Assembly: GCF_029637485.1 (NCBI RefSeq) | Contig: NZ_CP069128.1 | Span: forward strand, 1,892,001-1,956,000 | Direction: 5' to 3' | DNA from: Sphingomonas sp. LHG3406-1 | Lineage (GTDB): Bacteria; Pseudomonadota; Alphaproteobacteria; Sphingomonadales; Sphingomonadaceae | Length of the DNA: 64,000 nucleotides | Shown here: piece after piece, positions 36,593-45,135 of the stretch | Position numbering within the stretch: position 1 is the stretch's first letter | Layout of the letters: each line of letters begins with the position of its first letter | Position numbers and translations under genes: made by a program | Notes under the pieces: model-generated | What the model was told of the DNA's origin: nothing | Database searches by the model: none | Seen by the model: the letters and a program-made list of their open reading frames with translations, nothing else

Positions 36593-38041
36593 ATGACCGT
36601 CGCCGTCGACATGGGGCTCTCGCCGCAAGGCACCCCCGTCACCATCGATCTTGAGGAACTGCTGGCGACCCGCCTGCTCGTCCAGGGCAACAGCGGATCC
36701 GGCAAATCGCACCTCCTGCGCCGGTTGCTCGAAAAGAGCGCGGGGCAGGTGCAGCAGATCGTCATCGATCCCGAAGGCGACTTCGTCACGCTCGCCGGCC
36801 CCTACGGCCACCTCGCCATCGAGGCGTCGGACCATGACGAGAAGGAGATCGCCCGCGCCGCGCTGCGCATCCGCGAGCATCGCGCTTCGGTCGTGCTCAG
36901 CCTCGAAGGACTGGAAGCCGAAGGGCAGATGCGTTGCGCCGCGGCCTTCCTGTCGGCCCTGTTCGAAGCACCGCGCGACCATTGGTATCCCGCGCTCGTC
37001 GTCGTCGACGAGGCCCAGCTGTTCGCGCCCGCCGGCGGCGGCGAAGTGGCGGAGGAGGTCCGCCGCGCCAGCCTGTCGGCCATGACCAACCTCATGTGCC
37101 GCGGCCGCAAGCGCGGGCTGGCCGGGATCATCGCCACCCAGCGCCTTGCCAAGCTCGCCAAGAATGTCGCGGCGGAAGCCTCCAACTTCCTGATGGGCCG
37201 GACCTTCCTCGACATCGACATGGCCCGCGCCGCCGACCTGCTCGGAATGGAGCGGCGCCAGGCCGAGGCGATCCGCGACCTGCCGCGCGGCACCTTCCTC
37301 GCGCTTGGGCCCGCGATCAGCCGCCGGCCGCTCAGCGTCGCCATCGGCGAGGTCGAGACCCGCGCCCGATCGATGAGCCCGAAGCTGGTGCCGCTTCCGG
37401 AAGCGACGGCCGGCGAGGATCTGCAGCAGCTGCTGTTCCAGCCCGGCTTCGACTTCGACCTGCCGACCGCGCCCGTGTCCCGGCCCGAGCCGAAGCCGGC
37501 GTCCGAAACCCTCCTCGAGCAGCTCGCCGCCAAGCAGGCCGCGCCGGCGCCCTCGCTCCCGACCAAATCCGACGAGGAGCAGGCCGGAGCCGTCGCCGCC
37601 GCGCTGGAGGCGATGGTCGCCGACCCGGACTCCAGTGGCCGCTCCGCCGCGGTCCTCTACCAGGATTTCGCCGTCCGCTGCCGCATGGCCGGGGTCGCGC
37701 CCGCGCCGCTCGACCTGCCCGCCTTCACCCGCCGCCTCGCCATGGCCCGTGCCGGCATCTTCACCGAGGATCCTGACTGGCAGCCGGCGCTGGACGCGGC
37801 GCAGGGCCTGCCGGAGGACATGCTCGGCCCCTTCCTGCTGCTTGCGCGCGCCGCCCGCGACGCAGCCCCGACCCCCAGCGACGAAGCGATCGCCGCCAGC
37901 TACGGCACCGCCAGCCTCGGCCGCGCCCGCCGCCTCCTCAGCTACATCGAGAGCCGGGACCTCATCGTCACCCGGACCGACCTCAGCGGCAAGCGCAGCA
38001 TCGCCATCCCCCGCCTCGGCTGGAGCACCGCGGCGGCCTGA
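36593..38041 (+). CDS. HerA/DUF87-type ATPase
   Basis: 482 aa. FtsK-HerA superfamily: Walker A GNSGSGKSHLLRRLLE near residue 33, Walker B ALVVVDEAQLFAP near 135, a sensor-like GIIATQRLAKLAKNV. A Pro/Ala-rich linker (about 285-340) leads to a helical, possibly winged-helix C-terminus. The target and partner (no NurA is adjacent) are unknown. ATG 36593 begins the conserved region; the longer frame upstream runs through a repeat. Divergent from recQ. Confidence 0.82.
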   Translation: MTVAVDMGLSPQGTPVTIDLEELLATRLLVQGNSGSGKSHLLRRLLEKSAGQVQQIVIDPEGDFVTLAGPYGHLAIEASDHDEKEIARAALRIREHRASVVLSLEGLEAEGQMRCAAAFLSALFEAPRDHWYPALVVVDEAQLFAPAGGGEVAEEVRRASLSAMTNLMCRGRKRGLAGIIATQRLAKLAKNVAAEASNFLMGRTFLDIDMARAADLLGMERRQAEAIRDLPRGTFLALGPAISRRPLSVAIGEVETRARSMSPKLVPLPEATAGEDLQQLLFQPGFDFDLPTAPVSRPEPKPASETLLEQLAAKQAAPAPSLPTKSDEEQAGAVAAALEAMVADPDSSGRSAAVLYQDFAVRCRMAGVAPAPLDLPAFTRRLAMARAGIFTEDPDWQPALDAAQGLPEDMLGPFLLLARAARDAAPTPSDEAIAASYGTASLGRARRLLSYIESRDLIVTRTDLSGKRSIAIPRLGWSTAAA

Positions 38042-38100
38042 TTCGCGGGATGGCGCCGGACGCCACCGGCGCTATGCTCGCTCGGCAGGAGGGCCCTCCA

Positions 38101-39081
38101 TTGCTCTGTCGACGAGATTTGTTAGCGCTAACGCTGTTTGCCGGCCTGTCGCTCGGCACGGCCCTCCCCAACGCGCCGGGAAGCAACCCGATCATCCGCG
38201 ATCGCTTCACCGCCGATCCCGCGCCCCTGGTCGTCGGCAATCGCCTCTATCTCTACGTCGGCCATGACGAGGCGCGCGACGGCGAGATGTTCAACATGCG
38301 CGAATGGCTGGTCTATTCGACCACCGATATGAAGCGCTGGACCCCGCATGGCCCGATCATGCGCGTGGCCGACTTCCGCTGGGCCAAGGCCGACGCCTGG
38401 GCCGCGCAGGCTATCCGCAAGAACGACCGCTACTATTTCTACGCCGCGGTCGAGCATGACGACAGCAATCCGGGCAAGGCGATCGCCGTTGCCGTGTCCG
38501 ACCGCCCGACCGGTCCCTTCGTCGATGCGCGCGGCAGCGCCCTCGTCACCAACAGCATGACGCCCAAGGGCACCCACAGCTGGGAGGATATCGATCCCAC
38601 CGTCTTTACCGACGACGACGGCACCAGCTGGATCGCCTGGGGCAACCGCCAGGCCTATATCGCCCGCCTCAAAGCCAACATGATCGAGCTCGACGGGCCG
38701 ATCACCGAGATCACGCCGCCGCACTTCGAGGAGGGTCCCTGGCTGCACAAGCGCGGCAGTCTCTATTACCTCACCTATGCGTCGCTGGACCGCAGCAGGC
38801 ACAAGGACGAGCGCGTCTCCTACGCGACGGCGCCAACCATCCGCGGCCCCTGGACCTACCGCGGCGAACTGACCGGCTCGGCGCAGAACAGCTTCACCAT
38901 CCACCCCGGAATCGCCCGTTTCCGAGGCCGCTGGTACCTCTTCCTTCACAATGCCGCGCTGACCATCGGCGATCGCAAGGGCGCGCTCGGCCGCCGCTCC
39001 GTTACCGTCGAGCATCTCCGCTACCGCCCGGACGGCACCATGATCCCCGTCGTCCAGACCACCGCCGGCGTGTCCCGCTGA
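38101..39081 (+). CDS. Glycoside hydrolase family 43 protein
   Basis: 326 aa five-bladed beta-propeller glycosidase, likely acting on arabinose- or xylose-containing glycans. Catalytic candidates: Asp in RFTADPAPL, Asp in WEDIDPTVF, Glu in FEEGPWLHKRG. The start is TTG 38101, fixed by AGGAGGG at 38087-38093 with 7-base spacing, better than the ATGs at 38050 and 38074. The N-terminus MLCRRDLLALTLFAGLSLG is a signal peptide with a twin-arginine. The esterase gene follows by 17 bases, suggesting a small glycan-degrading operon. Confidence 0.85.
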   Translation: MLCRRDLLALTLFAGLSLGTALPNAPGSNPIIRDRFTADPAPLVVGNRLYLYVGHDEARDGEMFNMREWLVYSTTDMKRWTPHGPIMRVADFRWAKADAWAAQAIRKNDRYYFYAAVEHDDSNPGKAIAVAVSDRPTGPFVDARGSALVTNSMTPKGTHSWEDIDPTVFTDDDGTSWIAWGNRQAYIARLKANMIELDGPITEITPPHFEEGPWLHKRGSLYYLTYASLDRSRHKDERVSYATAPTIRGPWTYRGELTGSAQNSFTIHPGIARFRGRWYLFLHNAALTIGDRKGALGRRSVTVEHLRYRPDGTMIPVVQTTAGVSR

Positions 39082-39098
39082 TCCAACCGAGGAACCTC

Positions 39099-39992
39099 AT
39101 GCTTCGCACCTTGATCGCCGCCGCCTTGCTGCTGTCGCTTCCGGTCTCCGCCCATGCGCAGGACGACCGCATGACCCCGGTCGCCACGCCCGCCCAGCCG
39201 ACCGCCATCCCGCTCGGCACCGGCAAGCTTTCCGGCGCGGCCAATGCCGAAAGCTGGCACCGCCAATATGGCAGCCTGTTCGCCCGCAACGTGACCGAGG
39301 CGACGCTCACCCCGTTTCTCGCCGACCCAGCGAAGGCGACCGGCGCCGCCGTCATCGTCGCGCCGGGCGGGGGCTTTCGCACCCTCTCCATGTCGAACGA
39401 GGGCTGGGACGTCGCCCGAGCCCTCGCCGACCGCGGCATCTCCGCCTTCGTGCTGAAGTACCGGCTCAACCAGACCCCGGCGGCCATGCCCGACTTCGAG
39501 CGCTCCATGGCGGAGATGTTCTCCGGCGCGGCGCGCGCCGGCGGCCCACCCCGGCCGCTCCAACCGCAGCTCGCCGACGCCCGCGCCGCCTTCGCCCTGA
39601 TCCGCGCCCGCTCGGCCGACTGGCGCGTCGACCCGCGGCGCATCGGCATGGTCGGTTTCTCGGCGGGCGCGATGCTGACCATGGCGACGACCCTGCAGGT
39701 GCCCGACGCACGCCCCGCCTTCATCGCCAACATCTATGGTCCGCTCGGCCCGATGGCAGCGCCCGCGGACGCTCCACCCCTGTTCATCGCGCTCGCCGCC
39801 GACGATCCCCTGTTCGGCTCCGGCGGCTTCGGCCTCGTCGACAGCTGGCGCTCCGCCAGACGACCGGTCGAGCTCCACCTCTACGAGCAGGGCGGCCACG
39901 GCTTCGGCATGTACCCCAAGGAGACCACCAGCACCGGCTGGTTCGAGGCCTTCGTCAGCTGGCTGAGGATGCACGGACAGTTGAAGCGCTGA
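39099..39992 (+). CDS. Secreted alpha/beta hydrolase (esterase)
   Basis: 297 aa with a clear signal peptide (MLRTLIAAALLLSLPVSAHAQ). Nucleophile elbow GFSAGA near residue 185, oxyanion-type APGGGF near 88, candidate acid in ALAADDPLF and His in GGHGFGMY. Similar proteins include carbohydrate esterases that remove acetyl or other groups from plant polysaccharides. Shine-Dalgarno GAGGAA precedes the ATG. Position after a GH43 supports a role in polysaccharide deacylation. Confidence 0.83.
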   Translation: MLRTLIAAALLLSLPVSAHAQDDRMTPVATPAQPTAIPLGTGKLSGAANAESWHRQYGSLFARNVTEATLTPFLADPAKATGAAVIVAPGGGFRTLSMSNEGWDVARALADRGISAFVLKYRLNQTPAAMPDFERSMAEMFSGAARAGGPPRPLQPQLADARAAFALIRARSADWRVDPRRIGMVGFSAGAMLTMATTLQVPDARPAFIANIYGPLGPMAAPADAPPLFIALAADDPLFGSGGFGLVDSWRSARRPVELHLYEQGGHGFGMYPKETTSTGWFEAFVSWLRMHGQLKR

Positions 39993-40125
39993 TACGAAAG
40001 GCTGCTTCCGCTTAGGGCTGTTTCGCCGACACGCCGGCCAGATTCAGTAGGCCAGCCATGGCGCTTCGGACGTGTCGCGTGATCAGGCGCACGGTCAGGT
40101 GCTGCCAATCTTCCTTGAAGGGCTC

Positions 40126-40863
40126 TCAAGCTGAGCGCAGGGGGACCTCGTCGCCGTGCAGGTACAAGGAGTTGAAGTCGCCCTCTTCGATCAGTTCGTC
40201 ACTCAGTTGGTACGTGATCGTTCCACGATTGCGATCGATGAGACCGTTCTTCTCGAAGTCTTTGAACAGCCTGCTCACATGAACCGTGGTCAATCCCAGC
40301 AGATCGCCCATTTGCTCCTGGGTGATCGTAAGGTGATGTTCTACGTCCTGGGACAAGCGGGAAGGCGACCTGGCGGCGAACTCGCACAGGGCATGAGCGA
40401 ACCTGGTTCTTCCATCGCGCCGACCAAGGCTGGTGACTTGTTCTCGAAGCATGGCGCAGTCGATCAGTATGTCCTTGCTGATCGCCTTGGCGACCCCGGG
40501 ACAGCGAGAGGTCAGGTCCCTGAAGGCTGAAACGGGTATCAGGTCGACGGTAGCGTAGGTCAGTGTCTGGATGTTGTGATCGGCATACTCCAGGTAGAGA
40601 CTCTGGAAATCTAGGGCATCGCCGGGCACGCAGAGGGACACGATCTGGCGCCCTCCGTCGCGGACGATCTTGTGCCGAATGGCGCACCCCTCAAGCAGGA
40701 TGGCGCAAAATGTGACCGGTTCGCCTTCGCGAACCAGATAGGTCGCCGGAGCAAGCCTTCTTCTACTGTATGGGAGGTTCCCTAGCTCCTCCAGCTCCTG
40801 CGAGGTGAGGGCTGCGCGTCTCGACAGTCTTTGGGTGAGCAGCGCAGCAGAATCAACCGACAT
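40126..40863 (-). CDS. Crp/Fnr family transcriptional regulator
   Basis: 245 aa. Cyclic-nucleotide-binding-like beta roll (about 30-140) and a C-terminal helix-turn-helix (TITQEQMGDLLGLTTVHVSRLFKDFEKNG, about 178-206). No N-terminal Fe-S cysteine cluster, so not an oxygen-sensing FNR. The recognition helix reads VHVSR rather than the ExxSR of FNR, so its DNA target probably differs from TTGAT-N4-ATCAA. ATG 40863 has GGGAG 5 bases upstream. The ligand is unknown. Confidence 0.9.
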   Translation of the reverse strand: MSVDSAALLTQRLSRRAALTSQELEELGNLPYSRRRLAPATYLVREGEPVTFCAILLEGCAIRHKIVRDGGRQIVSLCVPGDALDFQSLYLEYADHNIQTLTYATVDLIPVSAFRDLTSRCPGVAKAISKDILIDCAMLREQVTSLGRRDGRTRFAHALCEFAARSPSRLSQDVEHHLTITQEQMGDLLGLTTVHVSRLFKDFEKNGLIDRNRGTITYQLSDELIEEGDFNSLYLHGDEVPLRSA

Positions 40864-40953
40864 AAGCACTCCCGCATCGAGGGCGGGAGAGGGTCGCGTT
40901 CTCCGTCGCCGGAGCCCGTTAAAACTGCCAGCTGAACACGCTCCATAACACAG

Positions 40954-41002
40954 TTTGCGCCATGGCTACATGTAAAATGATAACTCATGATCATGGCGCA
41001 AA
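40954..41002. promoter_or_regulatory. 11-bp inverted repeat, possible operator
   Basis: TTTGCGCCATG (40954-40964) is repeated exactly as CATGGCGCAAA (40992-41002), separated by 27 AT-rich bases. It lies 91-139 bases upstream of the Crp/Fnr-type gene, where an autoregulatory site could be. It could also form an RNA hairpin with a large loop. Confidence 0.4.
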
Positions 41003-41419
41003 AGCTGCATCGGAAGATCAGTGTGTCGTGGCGACAATCGATCTTTATGGCGGCCCGCTTCGGACATCATACTCCTCCATCAGCGTGCCGCTGGGGGAGG
41101 CTGTCACACGGGACTGTGGCAGCCTCGTCCTTCTTGCCCACTGGTGGGGCCATCACGCGGTCGGACAGACCCCGCTGAGCAGATGAAATGGGCTTCTCCC
41201 TCAACGGCCCGCCTGAGCGCCCTGCGCCCTGCCTCCGTGCCGCGGGAGGCATCCTCTTTCATGATGGAACGATCGGTCTCCCGACAACCGACCTGTCTGA
41301 AGCAGGCATATCGCTCCTCCCTTGCAATGTAGGACCTCACCTGTTCAACCAACCGCAGCGGTTCGCCGCGGAGCTCTTTTACTTCGTCGATCTTGGTGCC
41401 GCCAGCGCCGCTCGTGCAA

Positions 41420-41444
41420 CGAAGGTCACAGCGTGTGACCTTCG
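41420..41444. repeat. Perfect 11-bp hairpin near the exporter 3' end
   Basis: CGAAGGTCACA (41420-41430), loop GCG, then TGTGACCTTCG (41434-41444). No T-run follows on either strand. The right arm runs into the first copy of a 13-base direct repeat CTTCGTGACCTAC; the second copy (41523-41535) covers the stop codon of the exporter gene. It may end transcription of that gene or bind a protein. Confidence 0.5.
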
Positions 41445-41531
41445 TGACCTACATGGATTTGGCGGAAATCCGCCGCTGACGAGCCGTCAGCCGCTGACGT
41501 TATGACCCCCGTGCTATGGTAACTTCGTGAC

Positions 41532-43349
41532 CTACTCCGCCGCTTGCTCCAGTTCGCGTTCGGCCTGCTGGCGGGCCCACATCTCGGCGTAGAGGCCGTT
41601 CCTGCGAAGAAGCTGCGCGTGGCTGCCCTGTTCCGCCACCTTGCCGCCGTCGAGCACGATGATGCGGTCGGCATCGACCACGGTCGAGAGGCGATGGGCG
41701 ATGGTGATGGTGGTGCGGCCGGTCGAGACCGCGTGCAGGGTCGCCAGGATCGCTTCCTCGGTCCGGCTGTCCAGCGCGCTGGTCGCCTCGTCGAGAATGA
41801 GGATGGGCGGGTTCTTGACCAGGGTGCGAGCGATGGCGACACGCTGCTTCTCGCCGCCCGACAGCTTCAGCCCCCGTTCGCCGACCCTGGCATCGAACCC
41901 GTCGGGCAGCGCGCGGATGAAGGCATCCAGCGCCGCGCCGGTCGCCGCCTCGGCCACCGCCGCGCCGCTCGCATCGTCGCGGCCATAGGCGATGTTGTAG
42001 CCGAGCGTGTCGTTGAACAGCACCGTGTCCTGCGGGACGATGCCGATCGCGGCGCGCAGCGATTCCTGCGTCACGGCAGATATGTCCTGCCCGTCGATGG
42101 TGATGCGCCCGCCCTGCGGATCGTAGAAGCGGAACAGAAGGCGGGCGAGGGTCGACTTGCCCGCGCCGCTCGGGCCGACCACCGCGACCGTCTTGCCGGC
42201 GGGCACCTCGAAGTCGAGGCCCTTCAGTATCTCGCGCCCATCCTCGTAGGAAAAGCGAACGTTCTCGAAGCGGACGGCGCCGCGTTCCACGTGGAGCGGC
42301 GCCGCGCCGGGACGGTCGGTCACTTCCGCCGGCGTGTCGAGCAGGCGGAACATTTCGTCCATGTCGGTCAGGCCCTGCCGGATGGTCCGGTAAACCGTGC
42401 CGAGCATGTCGAGCGGCCGGAAGAGCTGCATGAGAAGGGCGTTCACCACCACCATGTCGCCGGGACTGAACTGACCTCGGCTCCAGCCCCAGGCGGTATA
42501 GGCCATGGCGCCGCCCATCAGCAGGTTGGTGATGAGGCTTTGCCCGACGTTCATCGCCGCCAGGCTGGTCTCGACCTTGACCGTCGATTTCGCCAGCCGC
42601 TCGACCGCCCGGGCATAGAGCGCCTGCTCGCGCCGTTCGGCGTTAAAATACTTCACCGTCTCGAAATTCAGCAGGCTGTCGACGGCCCGCGCGGTGGTGG
42701 CCGTGTCATGCTCGGTCCACTGCTCGCGCAGCTTGACCCGCCAGTCGGTGACCTTCTTGGTCCACCAGACATAGGCGACCACCGCCACACCCGTCGCCGC
42801 CACCAGCCCGGGGCCGAAGCCGGTCCAGAAAAGGATGGCGACGATGCCGAGCTGGAAGACGGTCGGAAGCAGGTTGAACAGCAGGAAATAGAGCATCACG
42901 TCGATGCTCTTCGATCCGCGCTCGATGATCTTGGTGACCGCACCGGTGCGCCGCTCGAGGTGGAAGCGCAGGCTCAGGCCGTGAAGGTGGGCGAAGGTGT
43001 TGACTGACAGCTTGCGGGTCGCCTCCTGCCCGACCGTCTCGAAGATGGCATTGCGCAGATTATCGAGCAGCACGCCGCCGAAGCGGGCGGCGGCATAGGC
43101 GGCGACCAGCGCCATGACGAGGGTCGCGGCGCCCTGCTGCCCGGCCGTCATCCGGTCGACCGCGAGCCCGAGCGCCCGCGGCATGACCAGAGTGGTCAGG
43201 CAGATGGACGCCAGCACCATCAGGAACGAGCCGGCGACACGCAGCTTCAGCCCGGCCTCCCCGGCCGGCCAAAGATAGGGAAGGAAGCGCAGCAGGACCC
43301 TGAAACCGCTTGGCTCGCGGGAGGTCGGCTGATCGGCGGCGGGAGGCAT
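41532..43349 (-). CDS. Atm1-type ABC exporter
   Basis: 605 aa half-transporter: six-helix membrane domain (about 30-330) and a nucleotide-binding domain with Walker A GPSGAGKST, signature LSGGEKQRVAIARTL and Walker B ILILDEATSALD. The membrane part (GVLLDNLRNAIFE, HLHGLSLRFHLERRTGAVTKIIERG, MLYFLLFN) is close to Novosphingobium Atm1 as I remember it, which exports glutathione conjugates and metal-glutathione complexes and is about 608 aa. ATG 43349 gives the matching length; upstream in-frame extension is not supported. Confidence 0.9.
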   Translation of the reverse strand: MPPAADQPTSREPSGFRVLLRFLPYLWPAGEAGLKLRVAGSFLMVLASICLTTLVMPRALGLAVDRMTAGQQGAATLVMALVAAYAAARFGGVLLDNLRNAIFETVGQEATRKLSVNTFAHLHGLSLRFHLERRTGAVTKIIERGSKSIDVMLYFLLFNLLPTVFQLGIVAILFWTGFGPGLVAATGVAVVAYVWWTKKVTDWRVKLREQWTEHDTATTARAVDSLLNFETVKYFNAERREQALYARAVERLAKSTVKVETSLAAMNVGQSLITNLLMGGAMAYTAWGWSRGQFSPGDMVVVNALLMQLFRPLDMLGTVYRTIRQGLTDMDEMFRLLDTPAEVTDRPGAAPLHVERGAVRFENVRFSYEDGREILKGLDFEVPAGKTVAVVGPSGAGKSTLARLLFRFYDPQGGRITIDGQDISAVTQESLRAAIGIVPQDTVLFNDTLGYNIAYGRDDASGAAVAEAATGAALDAFIRALPDGFDARVGERGLKLSGGEKQRVAIARTLVKNPPILILDEATSALDSRTEEAILATLHAVSTGRTTITIAHRLSTVVDADRIIVLDGGKVAEQGSHAQLLRRNGLYAEMWARQQAERELEQAAE

Positions 43350-43405
43350 GTTCCACCAAGGTAGGTGCGCAGTCCTTCCGGCGCAAACGCAGCACCGAAA
43401 CGACC

Positions 43406-43430
43406 GGAACATCGCGATTAATTTGCCGTT
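43406..43430 (+). promoter_or_regulatory. EcfG (general stress) type promoter
   Basis: GGAAC (43406-43410), 16 bases, then CGTT (43427-43430) is an exact match to the alphaproteobacterial EcfG consensus GGAAC-N16-CGTT. Transcription would begin near 43436 and lead into the genes at 43466 and 43717. The spacer includes an AT-rich core (GATTAATTT). Confidence 0.75.
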
Positions 43431-43465
43431 CTCACCACAAGTCACCTTTTCGAAGGTTAAGCATC

Positions 43466-43714
43466 ATGGGTCCTGTTTCTTACGTCATTGCCATCATGGG
43501 CTGCGCCGACGGCGGCGCTTCATGCCAGCAGGTCGCGGTGGCGCCCTCGCGGTACGAGAGCGCCTCCGCCTGCGAGGCCGCCACCGGTGCGGTCCTCGCT
43601 GGCAGCACCGATTTCGATTTCCCGACGATCGTTGCCCGCTGCCGCACGGCGAAGTCGCCCGCCGCGGTCGAACGCGCACCGGTCCGCCGCGACCAGGCCG
43701 TCAAGGAAGGCTGA
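43466..43714 (+). CDS. Small four-cysteine hypothetical protein
   Basis: 82 aa, no recognised family. It starts MGPVSYVIAIMGCADGG and has four Cys (C13, C20, C36, C59) in an N-terminal domain of about 60 residues, then a basic tail. A short hydrophobic start could be a weak membrane or export signal. ATG 43466 has AAGG about 9 bases upstream. It is the first gene behind an EcfG-type promoter, 2 bases before the SDR gene, so it is probably part of the general stress response. Confidence 0.65.
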   Translation: MGPVSYVIAIMGCADGGASCQQVAVAPSRYESASACEAATGAVLAGSTDFDFPTIVARCRTAKSPAAVERAPVRRDQAVKEG

Positions 43715-43716
43715 AC

Positions 43717-44574
43717 GTGTCCGATACCATCGATCCGCCGACCCGCGAGGAGCCGGCGCTGCCGGGCAATGAGCATGAACTGGAGCCCAAGCCCGACTTC
43801 ATGCCGCGCTATCCGGGCTCCGGGCGGCTGAAGGACAAGGTGGCGATCGTCACCGGTAGCGACAGCGGTATCGGCCGGGCAGTCGCGGTCCTGTTCGCCC
43901 GGGAGGGCGCGGACGTCGCCATCCTCTACCTCAACGAGCATGAGGATGCGCAGGACACCAAGAAGGCGGTAGAGGCCGAGGGCCGCCGCGCCATCTGCAT
44001 TCCGGGCGACCTCGGCGACCGCGACTTCTGCTTCAAGGCCACGCAGCAGGTGGTCGATACGTTCGGCCGCCTCGACATCCTGGTCAATAACGCCGGCGAG
44101 CAGCACCCCGACGAGAAGATCGAGGACATCACCGAGCAGCAGCTTCGCCGCACGTTCCAGACCAACATCTTCTCGATGTTCTTCATGGTCCAGGCGGCCA
44201 TGCCGCACCTCAAGGAGGGCGCCGCGATCGTCAATTGCACGTCGGAAACGATGTACAAGGGCGCGCCGATCCTGCTCGACTATTCGGCCACCAAGGGGGC
44301 GATCACCGCCTTCACCCGAAGCCTCGCCAAGAACCTCGTAGAGCAGGGCATCCGCGTGAACGGCGTCGCGCCCGGCCCGATCTGGACCCCGCTCAATCCC
44401 TTCGGTGGCCAGCCGGCGGACAAGATCCCGGAGTTCGGCAAGTCGACGCCGATGAAGCGCCCCGGACAGCCCAACGAAGTAGCGCCGAGCTTCCTGTTCC
44501 TCGCCTGCGAGGATTCGAGCTACATGACCGGACAGGTGCTCCATCCCGACGGCGGCAACACGACGTCGAGCTAG
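43717..44574 (+). CDS. SDR family oxidoreductase (general-stress type)
   Basis: 285 aa classical short-chain dehydrogenase with an N-terminal extension (1-40, PGNEHELEPKPDFMPRYPGSGRL). Cofactor motif TGSDSGIG (about 47-54), NNAG, catalytic Ser in NCTSETMYK, Tyr-x-x-x-Lys in DYSATKGA. The long N-terminus and PGPIWTPLNPFGG resemble B. subtilis YdaD/YhxC general stress proteins. GTG 43717 has AAGGAAGG 7 bases upstream. Behind the EcfG-type promoter. Substrate unknown. Confidence 0.88.
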   Translation: MSDTIDPPTREEPALPGNEHELEPKPDFMPRYPGSGRLKDKVAIVTGSDSGIGRAVAVLFAREGADVAILYLNEHEDAQDTKKAVEAEGRRAICIPGDLGDRDFCFKATQQVVDTFGRLDILVNNAGEQHPDEKIEDITEQQLRRTFQTNIFSMFFMVQAAMPHLKEGAAIVNCTSETMYKGAPILLDYSATKGAITAFTRSLAKNLVEQGIRVNGVAPGPIWTPLNPFGGQPADKIPEFGKSTPMKRPGQPNEVAPSFLFLACEDSSYMTGQVLHPDGGNTTSS

Positions 44575-44578
44575 CGCC

Positions 44579-45085
44579 TCACTGGTAGGCGACCTGGATG
44601 TCGAGGATGCCGGTGTAGAGGCCGTCGGGCATGGTCGACGTGAAAGACAGGCTTCCGCCTACTTCGAACAGGCGACCGGGATTGCCACTGTTGTCGATCG
44701 TCACGCTGGTCGGAAAGCTCGGGGTCATGACGAGCGTCCCGCCAGTGCCGTTGGTGAGCGTCACGGTCGGCGAAACGGAGCTGATCAGCGCCACCTGATT
44801 GTTGCTTCCGGTCACGCGGTATTGGGCCGTGCTGAAGGTGCCCGAGCAGGTCAGGCCGCCGCTTCCGCAGGTCCGGCCCGAGGGCGTGATCGCCACCTGC
44901 TGGGCGCCGGTGAAGCTGCCGACCAGCACCGTTCCGAACTGGAGATTGCGGAGGGCGGTCAGTTGCAGCGGCTTCATCACGTTGACGCTTGCCGTCGGCT
45001 TGGCACCGGTGACGGACACCTGTTGCGCAGCGGATGGCGTGGTCAGCACGCCGAGCGCGAGCGCTGCCATGATCGGACGTTTCAT
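44579..45085 (-). CDS. DUF4402 domain secreted protein
   Basis: 168 aa. Signal peptide (MKRPIMAALALGVLTTPSAAQ), then PLQLTALRNLQFGTVLVGSFTG and a C-terminal GGSLSFTSTMPDGLYTGILD and QVAYQ, the DUF4402 pattern. Two Cys (CGSGGLTC) may form a disulfide. ATG 45085 is chosen because the signal peptide begins there; an in-frame ATG at 45136 is possible. Follows another DUF4402-type gene by 50 bases on the same strand. Confidence 0.8.
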   Translation of the reverse strand: MKRPIMAALALGVLTTPSAAQQVSVTGAKPTASVNVMKPLQLTALRNLQFGTVLVGSFTGAQQVAITPSGRTCGSGGLTCSGTFSTAQYRVTGSNNQVALISSVSPTVTLTNGTGGTLVMTPSFPTSVTIDNSGNPGRLFEVGGSLSFTSTMPDGLYTGILDIQVAYQ

Positions 45086-45135
45086 GCTCTTGAGCCCCAC
45101 GATCAGAGTGGTTGAATTGCGACGATCGGCGCGCA

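Larger units (their letters stand above)
40864..41531. other. 668-bp lower-GC spacer without a convincing gene
   Basis: The longest gene-free stretch of the window. The left part (about 40920-41100) looks near 50% GC by eye, against well above 60% around. Short open frames exist on both strands, but none has a recognisable domain or good start. It holds an 11-bp perfect inverted repeat (40954-40964 with 40992-41002), a perfect hairpin (41420-41444) and a 13-base direct repeat (41440-41452 and 41523-41535). It may be a regulatory region, a small-RNA locus or the remnant of a lost gene. Confidence 0.5.

Noticed and set aside
40962..41186. 74-codon plus-strand open frame in the gene-free island
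   Set aside because: No Shine-Dalgarno, no domain, composition not coding-like, and it starts inside an inverted repeat.
41104..41352. 82-codon minus-strand open frame in the same island
   Set aside because: Its N-terminal 30 residues look plausible but the rest does not, and no start signal is visible; could be a gene remnant but not supportable.
42284..42297. CACGTG-centred sequence GTTCCACGTGGAGC resembling parS
   Set aside because: Three mismatches to the consensus, inside the exporter gene and 14 kb from the predicted origin; explained by coding sequence.
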